DNA of 64,000 nt. Source: Agarophyton chilense (taxonomy: Eukaryota; Rhodophyta; Florideophyceae; Gracilariales; Gracilariaceae). Location: contig JARGXX010000099.1 of the NCBI GenBank assembly GCA_030374765.1, positions 1,798,001-1,862,000 on the forward strand, given 5' to 3'. This document shows positions 1 to 11,825 of the stretch, piece after piece. The translations under genes and the position numbers were made by a program. Positions within the stretch are counted from its first letter, which is position 1. Every line of letters begins with the position of its first letter. Under the pieces are notes generated by a model. That model searched no databases and was not told the origin of the DNA. It saw only the letters and a list, made by a program, of their open reading frames with translations.

Positions 1-674
1 GTTTTTTTCTCGTTGCGGGTTCGTGCTGCGATCCGAGCGTTGGTCTTGAGTACCTCACTGTATGGTAATACGAACGACGAAGAGTTCGCGAAAATTATCG
101 ATTTCATTGACCAGGTCGACTGGGCTGTGGTGCCGATTACGCAAAGCGGTAGGGATTACGGAGCCCTGTTACACCTAAAATCACCAAAATAGCGAAAACT
201 TTTGGCGGGAGACTTTGTGTACTTTCATCGGTTTTAAAATTGCGGAATCTATGCGGAGTACGCAAACGTCTTCCATATTGTGTCTAGGAATATCCCTAAA
301 GAACATGCGACCTGTTTTGTCTACATGGACGAGTACTACCATGTTTACAACGGTAAACATCCCAGGTTGAATAACGTACCCAATGAGTGGATAGGGAACG
401 CCATAGAGGCGATCATTAAATCAATGTAGGGGCGCCAATTACTCTGATGGCTCCTACAATTCCATTCAGTGATGTGGATTACCCTGGTGGGGTGGTTTTT
501 ACTAAATCAGCGTTCATGACCATGAAGCGATTCGAGAACCGGTTATTACAAACCGAACTTCACGATCAACGCCAAACACAAAAGTGTTTCAAGTCGAAGT
601 CTAAGATGGCCAGTTTCCATGCTAAGGTTGTTACTGGAAAGGGAGGCAACGACGGCCCATGCGAGGACAACTAA
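1..674 (+). other. Unrecognised coding-like remnant
   Basis: On the plus strand, 1-430 reads mostly open and protein-like, ending near an HVYNGKHPRLNN-type segment. A short ATG-initiated frame of 75 codons follows at 447-674. I recognise no family. It lies just outside the 3' LTR of a minus-strand Ty3-like element, and its strand matches the antisense frames found in the 3' regions of elements A and B, so it may be the equivalent piece of another decayed element. That link is a guess from position and a faint resemblance only. It could equally be a decayed host exon. Confidence 0.25.
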
Positions 675-1288
675 GAATTAGAGGACTGCCTTCTGGTAGG
701 TGACACTTTCTTGATTAGTTCTCTTGAAGGTTTTCCACCTGCGTCGGGTGCGTAGAATCCTTAACAACCAGCAGCATTTTGCTCACAAGCTCAATGGTAA
801 GGGTTGAACGGGGTTCAATAGGCTGCGAAGCAGGGTAAAGTAATGCTTTACGCGGTTTGAGATTCAGAAGACTCCGAGGATAATCTGTTCTAGCAAGTAA
901 GTACGACGCGATAGGAACGGTTTGCTTCTTTTCGGCATTAAGGGCCTCATAATTGGCAGTGAGATAGGCCATTTTCTCAGGAGAAGGATAAAGCCCGATG
1001 ATATATGAGCATTGTCCTAGCACATTTGATAAAATTTTACTTGACGTGACGAGGCGAGGGCCTAATGAGGTTCGGTCAAATTCACCGCTGAGTGGGTATC
1101 TCTTCATCTTAGACGGCTTTTCCAGAGTGTAGTATTTTCGTACGGCACTCACAGTCAATTAACACGGTGGACTTGTCCATGAAGCAGGGCATTTTCATGT
1201 TCTGCTGAAAAAATATTTCTGAGCGAAAAGTGTACATTTTCGTAATCCCTCTGAGAAGGTCTGCTCTCTTCCATAAATATAAATAGAG
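675..1288 (-). other. Unrecognised coding-like remnant next to LTR A
   Basis: The minus strand has a 147-codon frame (715-1158) and an overlapping shorter one (1109-1321, which runs into the LTR). Amino-acid composition looks protein-like, with runs such as SGEFDRTSLGPRLVTSSK, but I see no protease, RT, integrase or zinc-knuckle motif. It does not continue the gag-like sequence on the far side of element A, although the two flanks should join if A had inserted cleanly. Function unknown. Confidence 0.25.
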
Positions 1289-1941
1289 TGTAGTATCCCC
1301 TCTAACGGAGAGAGCAGACACCTGCGACAGTGTTTGGGACTACCGAATGGGCGCTTGCGGCGAAGGAATAGATGTGGTAGAGCACAACACTAGCGAGGTA
1401 AAATGGGGGTTATAAAGTCCCACTCGCCAATGACGGTGGTTGATACAATTGAAACAGACAACTACTTGTTGTAGCTTCTCCTGATCTCCGGTTAAGGAAT
1501 TCTGAACAAGGAACAAGACAGTTTGTAAACCCGTTGTTGTCTCCTTTACTTTGGAGTCGGCGCTCCCCTCTATGCCTTACGTACTGTGCACACGGGTGAG
1601 CGCCGTACATAATAATATCTAGATATAAACTTGGTTAGCCGATTAATTCCTCACAGTACGGGATAACTAGCTCTAGATGCGCTTCCACCTACGAAGGGTA
1701 GGCTTGGCTGCCACGTGGCTACCCACTTTATGCGCCGTTGCCATTCCGGTATTTCTCTATAAAAGGGTCGAATCGGATGCGCAGTTGCCGGCCGAGATCT
1801 CACGTGTAACATACCACCTCACTGGCTATCTGCGGGATGCCGCTTCATAACTTCATCATATCTGTTGCACTCACCTATGAGTATTATCGTACTTAGCCGA
1901 AAAGTCTTCCAGCGGTATTCCGAGAGTAGTAGAATGCTACA
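1289..1941 (-). repeat. 3' LTR of element A
   Basis: 653 bp, collinear with 18480-19132 along its whole length. It starts TGTAGTAT and ends ATGCTACA, giving the short inverted TGTAG/CTACA ends expected of an LTR. The purine-rich tract beside 1942 marks this copy as the 3' LTR of a minus-strand element. A TATAAAAG-like box (about 1758-1765, plus strand) lies within it. Confidence 0.9.
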
Positions 1942-2311
1942 CATCCCCCCAGTTGATCGCGAAGCACGGGCGATGCAAGACGTCTTTGTATACCCAAACA
2001 TGCATGGGCCTTCCGAAATCTTCTTGTCTCCACGAAAGTACGCCAACTTCTGCTTGACGTCAGACGATTCACAGTATTCTGTTTCGACTCGTTCAGCGAT
2101 GAATCCTTCCGCGCCGCATAACTCCAACAACGGAGACGTATCCTCAGAGAGTTCTTACGACAGCATTGGCTTCAACTCGCAAGCTGCAGCGCCTTCGTCC
2201 TTCCGATCAATGCAGTCTCTTCTAGTGAATTTTCACTCCTTGCCTTTACAGCCTTCGACTTCAGGGGTGATGTCAAATGCGGCTTATGTATCCTCCACTG
2301 GGACTATTTGA
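1934..2311 (+). CDS. Antisense frame in the 3' region of element A
   Basis: An open frame of about 126 codons runs opposite to gag-pol, between the pol end and the 3' LTR, starting at an ATG that straddles the LTR edge. The protein is Ser/Asn-rich with an acidic serine patch (SSESSYDS). No known domain is seen. It occupies the same place and strand as the antisense frames of the two B copies, but I cannot align them convincingly. It may be chance or a relic of an accessory gene. Confidence 0.3.
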   Translation: MLHIPPVDREARAMQDVFVYPNMHGPSEIFLSPRKYANFCLTSDDSQYSVSTRSAMNPSAPHNSNNGDVSSESSYDSIGFNSQAAAPSSFRSMQSLLVNFHSLPLQPSTSGVMSNAAYVSSTGTI

Positions 2312-2574
2312 GCGCCGTCTCGACGGGCTCAACGCAGCTATCCGGAAATTCACGTTTCTCTTAAGTACTTCTTCTTTTTTCTCGAGTCTTCTCGTCTTCT
2401 TCACTCACATCTTTCTTCTGAAGGGAAAGAAGATGAGCAGTCGCTCTGCGAAATCGCGTCTCGAAAGAACATTATCGCGGCGTCGATCTCCACAGGGAGT
2501 GGTAGTCGAATGCGGCGATGATAACCCACAACCTGCGAGCGCGGGATATCAGTTATAGGCTCCCAAGTATCCGC

Positions 2575-5500
2575 TTACGGAGGAAAACCGTACCAAAGGA
2601 TACAATGCAGTAGTCTGTAGGTGTCTTCGTCTTCGCCGTGATCGATGATGCGATCTATGACGTATTCCTGGGCATTTTCCAACGTTTCGGCGGATGGCGC
2701 CAGGTTCTGCTTCACCGGCTTATACTGTCTGACAAACGAACGCGTTGAATCCAGACGGGATGTGAAAACGTTGTCATTTCCTTGAACTTCCCGAGAGAGA
2801 GCTTGGGAACTCCCTTTATTTTCAGGTTGAACCGGCGTAGTCTGTTCGGACAGCTGAGTGCCTTTTTGTGCCACTGCAACCCCGTTCTTGGCTTCTGGCT
2901 TCATAGTCGTTGGGTCTACGGTTACCCGCTTTTCTTCACGTTGCGTGTTCTTTCTATCGTTCTTAGGGTGTTTAGCCAAACTGGACTTCTTCACCGAGGG
3001 TTCGGCCGGAGGTGCATATACCACCAATGGAGGTTTAGCCTCATCTTTGCATTCCTCTCTTTGGTCGGCTGACAAGTGCGATCGTTCAGCGAGTGGCGTT
3101 CCACTTGACGGTTCAACCTGAACAGGTAATGGCGTGTGTGGAGCCGCTTCGGGACAAGATCTAATTGGACCACAATTTAAAATATCTTCCCTTTCTTCAG
3201 GTACTGTGGTCGTATCAGAGTGCTGGATCTTGCCACGAGGCTTAATCAGATTTTTCAGAGAATTAATGTGGGCTGCCACTTTACTGCCGCACAGCGGGAG
3301 ATCCCGAGCCGTGTCAGCGCCGTGTGCCACGGGAGGCCGATTGTCTGATTAGACGGGTAGCTCCCGTGCCTTCTGACAAACAGTGCTTCCCTTCCCAGTT
3401 TCTTGGGGTTTCGAGTTGTCTGGTGCAGTTTCAACGCGATCGCGCGAAAATCATTCAACGTCCTCTCATGTCTTCAGAACTATTGTGTCATGGGTGAGCT
3501 CCATTACCCTGAGAGGTCCCGAGGCTACCGGTAGCAATTTGTGACGTGGTCCATCCTGCTTTTCAGGTCGTTCCACGAGGACAAACGCATATCTTCCTAC
3601 CTGGAGATCTGACAACTGTCTTCGCCGTCGGGCATCCGAATTAGGTTTGTAAATCGCTTGCGTTTTTGCCAATTCTCTAGCCGCTTGCTCTGTCCTTAAC
3701 CTCAGGTCGTTCCTCCACTTCAGATGGTTCTTCGCCGGTATGGGTTTGTCTTCCTCGACTTCGTCCAAGCTAATGGGTAGTGAAGGTGGGCTACGTGATA
3801 TCATGAGATCAAAAGGAGCCGCCTTTGTCGACGTATGCACTTGCGTGTTTTACACATAACAGAGTGTGTCTGTGTACATGTCCCACTCCTTCTGGTGATC
3901 CGCGATGTAATGCCGAAGAGCGGCTAATAACGTACGGTTGTAGCGTTCCACCTGAAAATTACAATGTGGATGGTAGGTCGTGGTGAACACGTGCTTGATG
4001 CCCATTATTCGGCATACGTTCTCAAAGATCTTAGCGACAAACTGTTTTCCATTATCAGATTGCAGAACTTCCGGCGGTCCGTACACATACACCCAGTGTT
4101 TGATGAAAGCCTGATCTATTACCGAAGCGGTTATCGTCTTCAACGGTACAGTCCGTACAAGTTTTGAAAATAGATCCGCAATTACCAATAGGTAGCAAAA
4201 TCCTTGATTGGAACGAATTCGCTCTCCAAGTAGGTCGATCATGACGAATTGTAGAGGCGCCTTTGCCAGGAATAGAGTCATCTTTTTCCTCTTCTTATAT
4301 AGTTTCACCGGATTCATCGCACACGTTCGGAATAGCTTCACCGTAGCATGGCAGTCCAATGCCAAAGTTGGCCAGTAGAAGTCCTTTCTTAGTGTCATAA
4401 ACAACTTTGTTTCTCCTGAGTGTCCAGGTAGCTTCGCATACTGGGCCAAGTAGAGTACAAGACTCTTCAAAGCGTGCGGAACCACGATCTGATCATACTT
4501 CTCGACATATCTGAGCAATATACCTCGTGAATCGAGCGAAAAGGGCAAGTCCTCCCCCCCGTTAAGACGAGAGCGTATTGCTGTACAGAAGTTATCTGTG
4601 AGTTGATCATTGAAGAGCTCAGTAATTGAGATACGCTCGAGTTGATCAGGAGATTCAGTTCCATGGGTTGCCATGAGACGATCCAATTGGTAGTAGTCCC
4701 CTTCATATTCCTGATCTTCAAGTTGCGTTTCATCTTTGTTCATCTCCATTGAGAAACACGGTAAATAGTCATCGATTTTTCCTTGGGTTTCCCCTAATGT
4801 TTTCAATCGCGATAAAGCGTTGGTCTGTATGTTAGCCAGTTCCATCTTATATTTAACTTCGAAATCGAATTCAGTTAGGCATAAGGGCCAACGTGTTAAT
4901 CTCCCGGAGGGGTCCGTTATTGATATTAACCATCGTAGGGACGAATGATCCGTTTGGATGGTAAACGTTTCTTCCTGGAAATAGGGTCGTAAAGTGGTCA
5001 GCGCCCAAACTACCGCAAGGCATTCCTTTTCTGATAGGGAGTAATTCTTCTCTGCAGCGTTCAGCGTTCGTGACCAGTAGCCGATTGATTTCCTCTGACC
5101 GTGCGGATGGGTCTGAAAAAGAACACATCCTACCTGATACTCCCTGGAGTCGGTATCCAAAGAATTTGGTAGGTTGGGTTTGGGCAATGCAAAGATTGGT
5201 GCTGTGACGAGTTTTGTCTTCAATTTCTTGCAGGCTTCGTATTTGGCGGGTCCGAACTCCTCAAGCTTAACAGGTTGTTCTTTACGCAACAATTCGTTCA
5301 ATGGGGCTGCAATGTGCGAGTAGCGCGGTATGAGTTGTCGGTAGAAGTTACATAATCCAAGGACGGATTGCAGTTGAGACTGTGCAGTCGGTGGTTGCAA
5401 TTTGCGGACTGCCACTGTCTGAGTTTTGTGAATTGCAAGCTGACCGGCCTAATTTTGTGGCCCAAATACTTCACAGTATTAGCGAACCATTCGAATTTTT

Positions 5501-6520
5501 GAACTTCAAGGTTATACCTGCTATCTGCAACGCTTTGAGTATCTCCTCCACATGTCGCATATGACTTTACATATCCTGAGAGAAGATAATGATATCGGCC
5601 TAATAGACTAAACATGTTTTCCATTTACACTTCGTGAGTAATATGACTGGGGCGGGCTGGAAAGTTGCCCGAGCATTGTTAAGTCGAGAGGGCATCCGCT
5701 TGAAGCGGTATAGTCTAGAATGTGACACAAATGCAGTCTTATCCTGATACTTTTTGGCTACAGAAACCTGCCGATAGCCAGTGTTGGCGTTAAGCGTGGT
5801 GAACACGTTCGCACCGCCAAAGCTCTCTACACAATCGTCCATGCGAGGAAATGGATATGTATCTCGCATCGTAACTGCGTTGAGTTTCCGGTAGTCGATA
5901 CAGAATCGTAAAGAACCATCAGGTTTTGGGACTAAACCCACAGGTGAAGGCCAAGTAGATTGTGCTGCTTCTATTCCTCCTGCTTCGAGCATCTTGGCAA
6001 CATTGTCCTCCTCGATCGGACGAGTTCAAGGTCCTGCTCTCTGGGGTGGCTGAGAAATGGGACGAGAACTCGGGATAACATCAATCTGATATTCGATGGG
6101 GGAGATCTCTCCTAGTTTTCCACTCCACATAGAGGTATGCTTTTTCCACATTTGTTTGATTCTTTCCTTATACCCTTCGGGAACATTCTCGATAACTAGT
6201 TCTTCTACCAGCTTGTCTGGGTTCTTTTGTTCTTCCGTCGTTTGAGACTGCTCTCTGGGACCCTCATATGCTCCAGTTGATTCGTCTGACACATTAGAAA
6301 ACCCTAGCACATCTGCAGTAGAGACATGAGTCGGAACCACTGATCTGATGTGCGGCAGAGCAGCTGCAAGGATCTGATTCTTCAGTAAACGATAATAGTT
6401 ATCGGTAAAATTACTCATGAGTATTAGGAAAGGTTTGTTCGGTTCAACTTGGGCAATTTCATTCGCTGCGAGAAGTCCTCGACGCCCAAACATAGCTTCA
6501 TTAGGCTGTATTTCCACGAT
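2575..6520 (-). pseudogene. Element A pol region: RT, RNase H, integrase, chromodomain-like tail
   Basis: Read from 6520 downward. RT begins near 6.0 kb with FCIDYRKLNAVT, followed by a hinge and RNase H near 4.8-5.3 kb (SLDTDSREYQVGCVLFQ; TIQTDHSSLRWL). Integrase lies near 3.85-4.5 kb, with the zinc-binding HSGETKL end and core motifs VMIDLLG, LQSDNGKQF and VERYNR. The C-terminal part near 2.6 kb (EYVIDRIIDHGEDED, then WYGFPP) resembles a chromodomain. The order is Ty3/gypsy. The region is broken in several places and was originally continuous with the gag-protease part on the far side of element B. Confidence 0.8.
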
Positions 6521-6539
6521 AACGTGTCGTTGTGTTATC

Positions 6540-6985
6540 TGTAACGCAATGACTGGTGGGTCAGCGTACGGGTCTCGACCGGTGGTAGCGTGGTATAGCG
6601 GGTCCTAAGATTTGAATCCTTAACGGTGGTACTCCCAGAGTTCTTGGTGCAATTGGCTGGCGTTTAGTACGCAGTCTTACAGGTTAGAGCTACAAAAACG
6701 CTGGCTTGAAGACCACTTAGTGGAACTAATATACCAAAGGTGTTTATTTAGTATCCTAGTGGTGCCTACCTTACTCTAATGTAAAAGCGTCACTCGAGCC
6801 AAGTAAATAAAAATGGAGAGGCGATAAGATCTCCCTGGCACTTTAATGCTAATCTATTGCATGAATTCAAATTAAATAATAATCTTATTGAGCCCCGCTG
6901 AGGTCGCCCCGTCCACGTGTCGCCTGTAAGATAACTCAGGCTGTGGCAGCTTACAAAACTGTGCCTTAATCGCTGCTCCTTCCCA
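6540..6985 (-). repeat. 3' LTR of element B
   Basis: 446 bp, starts TGTAACGC and ends CCCA. Flanked outside by TTATC. It contains, around 6.57-6.63 kb, a tRNA-arm-like segment that is better preserved in the other two copies. Confidence 0.92.
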
Positions 6986-7613
6986 TTTCTCCCTCCTTAG
7001 GATTTGACCGTCACGGCGAAGTCCGAATTGCCTCACACCTTCTTGGGGGTCGGGCTCTAGTTGGACCTATGGATGAACCTCCAATCTTTCATTTGGGTTC
7101 GGAACGTTGTGATCCTCAGCGTCCTAATGGCCTGGACACGAGCAGTGCCGTGCCCGACAGGTCGGCGTCTTATGACCAATTCAGGGGTTAGTCGCTCTCG
7201 TTACCAGTGGGCGCGACAGGGCGTCGCATCTCCACCATCCTCGGGATTGCCAGTGCGTAAGAGCTAACGCTTAGCGCCAGGTGGGTAACTAATTCACCTA
7301 AGGTACTGTAGGCGCACCGGGGGGGGGGTCCCTTGCCGCTTTTCCTATCCTTTGCTATTCTTTTTGCGATCCTACGCACGTTGTTCGCCGTGATCCACGG
7401 TGCGCGCTTCGTCCATTCAAGGCCATGTCACTCATCCTGCCCGATTCGGTTTCATCTTTCCTTCTTCCCATCGCGGTATTCCTCCATTGATCGCGCGCGG
7501 TGCCGCGATTGCCTTATAAGCCTGTCTGATATGCCACTCTCCCTCCGGGCTTTGTCACTTCCGTAGGTTCCCCTATTCATTTCCCGGTGTACCGTTCTGT
7601 GGGCAGTGGCGCT

Positions 7614-8172
7614 ATGGCTTCGAGCGAACAAGCGGAGAGCTCTTCGGGATACCAAGTGAGTTATGGGCGCCCCGGGACCCATTATGACCATACCAACCGG
7701 CGAAACCCGTAAGCAGTGCGTCATGCCATTCTGCCATATCGTTTGTATTACTGCCTCAATGGACATTGCACCAGTCCTGAGGGAAGCTTGCTCCTGAGAG
7801 CGTCGCTTGGCGCGCTACGCCGTGGTTGTCCAACGGGGTCAAGATCTGAAGACCGCTATGGTCAATATCCTGCAGCAGAATGCCCAAGTGAAGTCCCAGA
7901 GGGATACTGCCGACTTGGATGCCCGGTATAGTCTAAATTTGAGTGACTGGGAGGATTCCGATGGTGAAAATAGTTCTTCAGGTGAATTTCCGCCGAAGAA
8001 GCGTGCTCGGCTGGATGGGGCCAGTCCTAGTGATCCAGTTGGCTCCTCAGATGACCCAAGTCCCGGTTTCGCTCCTGCCGAGTGCATTGAGGACGATGGA
8101 GTTACTCCTGCATCTCCCCAGTGGGTCCTGTTGGTGTTCCGAGCGCTTCCGCGAACCTTCAGGTCATGGTGA
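7614..8172 (+). CDS. Antisense frame in element B (decayed)
   Basis: Between pol and the 3' LTR of element B, opposite to gag-pol, an ATG at 7614 opens a frame beginning MASSEQAESSSGYQVSY. Nearby, 7807-8172 reads as a basic/acidic segment with AMVNILQQNAQV, NLSDWEDSDG and PPKKRARL. The same N-terminal and C-terminal signatures occur in the sister copy at 53648-54420, so this is not a chance frame. KKRAR looks like a nuclear-localisation signal. No known domain is seen. This copy is broken and lacks the middle seen in the sister copy. Extra genes 3' of pol, including antisense ones, are known from plant Tat-lineage Ty3 elements; homology to those is not shown. Confidence 0.55.
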
Positions 8173-8464
8173 GGGCTTTCATACTTCCGTGAGTTAGTCA
8201 AATAAATTAATGCTTGTGCTTTCCAAAGGTCGTTCTTTTATCTCAAAAGTGCGTGCCCCGGGACGTTTTAAAGCCTTGAGAGCGTCTCAGGTCTTCCTCA
8301 GGTGTCGCCGAGGGACTAACCTTGTTCCCTGATGCGGGAGCTACGACGAACCCTCGTGCTCCGGCGAATCTTCGTGTCAGGAGGCGGTTTGGGAGGCGTT
8401 TTGGGAATATTTGGGCCAATGGTTGCCCCCTCCTGAAGGCTGCGCTCCGTGCCGCCGACTTTCG

Positions 8465-11400
8465 TCAATAGAAGGCGATAAAATTAGCCGGAATGGTTTG
8501 AGGCTCTTGCCAAGTTTCTTCCTCAGGTGTGTAGCCGAACCAACGGACGCGATAATGCATAGTTCCATCTTCTCCCCGACCGGTGGAGATAATGTGCTCA
8601 ATCACATATTCCGGCTGGTCTTCATTCTCTGGCAGGAGAGTGTGGTCCAGAGGGGCGAATCCATCGGAGTCGGTTGGAAGGGATAGGTCATCGTCATTGG
8701 TATTGACCATCGGGTCTATGGGGGTAGTCGGGTCTGCGGGAACTACCTTAGAAGGTGTGGGGATTTGAGCGTCGACCTGAGGTCGCAGTGATTCCGTTGG
8801 GCCAGCAGACTGGGACTTTGGTGAGTCGCGGGAGTTGGGAGCTCGTGTCACCCGTTCAATCGATACGGTGTCCTGTAGGCTGTCAATGAGTACCGTAATG
8901 GTGTGTTGATTGACCTTAAGGACTTTGTATGGTCCCGTAAAGCAAGGTAAGAGCTTCCGCGTAGTGTTCTCGAGGCCCTCACTGCCCTTCGGTGGCCGGT
9001 CCAGGCAAACAAGTTCCCCTTTCCTAATGGTCGGTGTGTTCCAAACGGCCTTGTCGAAATTGACCTTGTAACGCCGTTAGGCTTTGGTCAGTATAGTTCT
9101 CGCCGATTGGATAATGCGGTCGATGCGTCGGCGTGAGTAGCGCTTCGCCTGGGTAGGGGTCATTCCTCCGGTTATGTTCTGGGGTATGATAGACTTTTAA
9201 AGGTCCGCAATTATCGACGGCGGCGCTCTCGTTAGCGTTAAGTCGAAAGGTTTTGTCCCCGTGGAAGCGTGCACCTTCGTGTTGTAGGCATAAACCAGTG
9301 GCTCGACGTAGTTGTCCCAGTCCAATTGGTGCTCTGATACACAGTGTGTGCCAATTGGTCCAGAAGGGTGCGGTTGAAGCTTTCGGCTTGGCCATTGGTT
9401 TGAAGGTGGTACGCCGTGGTGGTCACATGTTTGATACCTAAGGTCGCACAAACGTGTGAGAAGAATTTGGATACAAACTAGCTGCCGTTATCCGTAAGGA
9501 GGTAGAGAGGTATGTCATATGGATATACCCAGTGGGACAAGAAGGCCGTGGCGACATCCATGGTTGTTGTCTTCGCTAAGGGTAGGGATCGGGTAAGCTT
9601 GGTAAACCTATCGGTTATAACCAAGACAAATCGATTTCCATGGGACGACTTAGGCAGAGGCCCAAGTATATCCATCGCGACAAATTCCATCGGAACTGTA
9701 GCAGGGAAGAGGTTCAATTTGGCTTGATGGTTGGCGCGAGACCCTTGGATTTGTGCGCACTATGTACAGTTCCGTGCGGTTTGCAATAGGTTCTGCGCCA
9801 TTAGTGGCCAGTAGAAGAACTTTCTTAGAGTCTGGTACATTCGTCGGCCTCCTTGGTAACCATCCAAGCGAGGGAAATTGGAGAGGTATAGGAATCGTGC
9901 CCTTAGCGAAGTTGGTATTACCCGTTGGCGTGCGCCATTCAGCGGTGAGCGGCGAAATAGTAGTCCAAATCGGTCATAGTCGAACCGGCATCCAGGGGTT
10001 CCTACCAACTGCGCTGTTGCCTCCCATTACTCGTCTTCAACCTGCGCCTATAGGGGTTCCTCAATAGTTGTAGGAAGGAGCTCTTTCTCCTCCGCGGCTA
10101 TCGCATTAACCTGAGGTGGTGTCGAATTCGGCGGTACTGTCTCCCAGTCCAATAGGTATAATTCGTTATTCCTTACCTCAGGATCATCCGATTGCACCTT
10201 ACCCATAAGATCATCCGTTTCCATATAACCCTGAGATCCATCATCTGTAAAGGGGGTAGGAATTAGGTCGTTCAATAGAGTGTCATCAGTTCCTTCGGTA
10301 ATGATTCGCGACAGGGCATCTGCTTCCTGGTGCTTGATGCCCGGCTTATAGGCCATCTCTTTGTCATGTTCTGACAGCCTGAGGCGCCACCTAGGAAGGC
10401 GCCTTGATGCATTGGTCATATTGAGTAACCAGCGGAGTGAATCATGGTCTGTCCTAATGGTATACCTGCTTCCCTCGAAGTACGGACGGAGTTTCAATAC
10501 GGACAATACGATGGCTAGACATTTCTTTTCGGTAGTACTGTAGTTTCGCTCCGCGCTGGTAAGCGTTCTGCTCCAATATCGAATATGTCGACAGTTTTTC
10601 GGTGACTCCTGTTCCTGGAGCACTGCACATCCCACTTGGACATCAGAGGCGTCCGTATCCAGGACAAAGGGCCTATTGGGTTTGGGTAAAGCCAATATAG
10701 GTGGGTTCAGCAATTTGTCCTTTAGGGTCTGTGAGGGCTTCGAACTCCGAAAGTGTTCCCTTCTTCAGCATCGCGTTGAGAGGGGCCGGGATCTTGGCAA
10801 ACCCTTGGACGAACCGTCGGTAAACATTGCAAAATCACACAAATAATCGTAGTTTTATGTGGGTCTTGGGAGGTTTAGCCTGACGGATCGCATTCGTAGT
10901 CCGTGTAGCTGTCTTTAGCTTTCCTGTGATGACGACGTGACCGAGTTAGTCCACTGAGGCCTAGAAGAAAGCGCATTGGCGGAGTTTCAGTGTCACTCCG
11001 GCATCCTGTAGTACTGTTAGCACCTTTTTCACGTGGCGAAGGTGTTCTTTTACGGTCCGTGAGAAGATTATAACGTCATCCAAATAGACCAGGGCGAATT
11101 TTCTTTTGACTCTGGGCAGTATGATGTCCATTACCCGTTGGAAAGTTGCTGATGCATTCTTTAAAACAAAGTGTATACGAGTAAATCTGAACAGACCTTC
11201 ATGAGTAGTAAAGGTTGTCAGCACTCTCGCATCATCGGACAAAGGGATTTGCAAAATATCCCGAGTTAGCGTCCAGCGTGGAAAATACGACAGATTCGCC
11301 GAAAGAATCAAGACAGTCATTCATGCGAGGTATCGGGTATGAGTACCTCTTAGTTACTGCGTTCAGCTTCCTGTAGTCGACACAGAACCTGACGGATCCA

Positions 11401-11816
11401 TCTTTCTTCGCCACAAGGACAAGGGGACTTGCCCACTCGGATTGGTTTGGAGGCGCCGGCTCTATGACTTGAGCTTTGCGCATCTTTTCCACCTGGTCGG
11501 CGACAATTTCCCTACCTTTAAAGCCGGTACAGTACGGGTGCTGGAACTGTGGTCTAGCATCATCCTGAAGGTCAATGCGGTGTGTAGTGGCTCTAATTTT
11601 GCCCATTCTACCCGACCACATGGCCTGGTATTCCCTGAGGATATCAAGTACCTGGGGCCTATAGAATTTGAATTCTACGCAGATAGCGACCATCCCCTCC
11701 CAAGAGTCGACGTCCTCGTCGAAATTTGGCGTTGCAAGGTTGTCCATTTGGGCCTCCGTGATGGCCACAGATGCAAGTAGAGTGATACCAATCACTGTAT
11801 CTTTAGGTAACCGCAC
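8465..11816 (-). pseudogene. Element B pol region: RT, RNase H, integrase, chromodomain
   Basis: Read from 11816 downward. RT motifs are WASPLVLVAKKDGSVRFCVD and YLDDVIIFSR. RNase H (about 10.2-10.7 kb) has FVLDTDASDVQVG and RTDHDSLRWLL. Integrase follows (about 9.0-10.0 kb) with VAMDILGPLP and LLTDNGS. At 8.47-8.63 kb is a recognisable chromodomain (EYVIEHII...HYRVRWFGYTPEEETWQEP), which in chromoviruses binds modified histones and steers integration into heterochromatin. Fossil, several interruptions. Confidence 0.85.
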
Positions 11817-11825
11817 GGGTTTATC

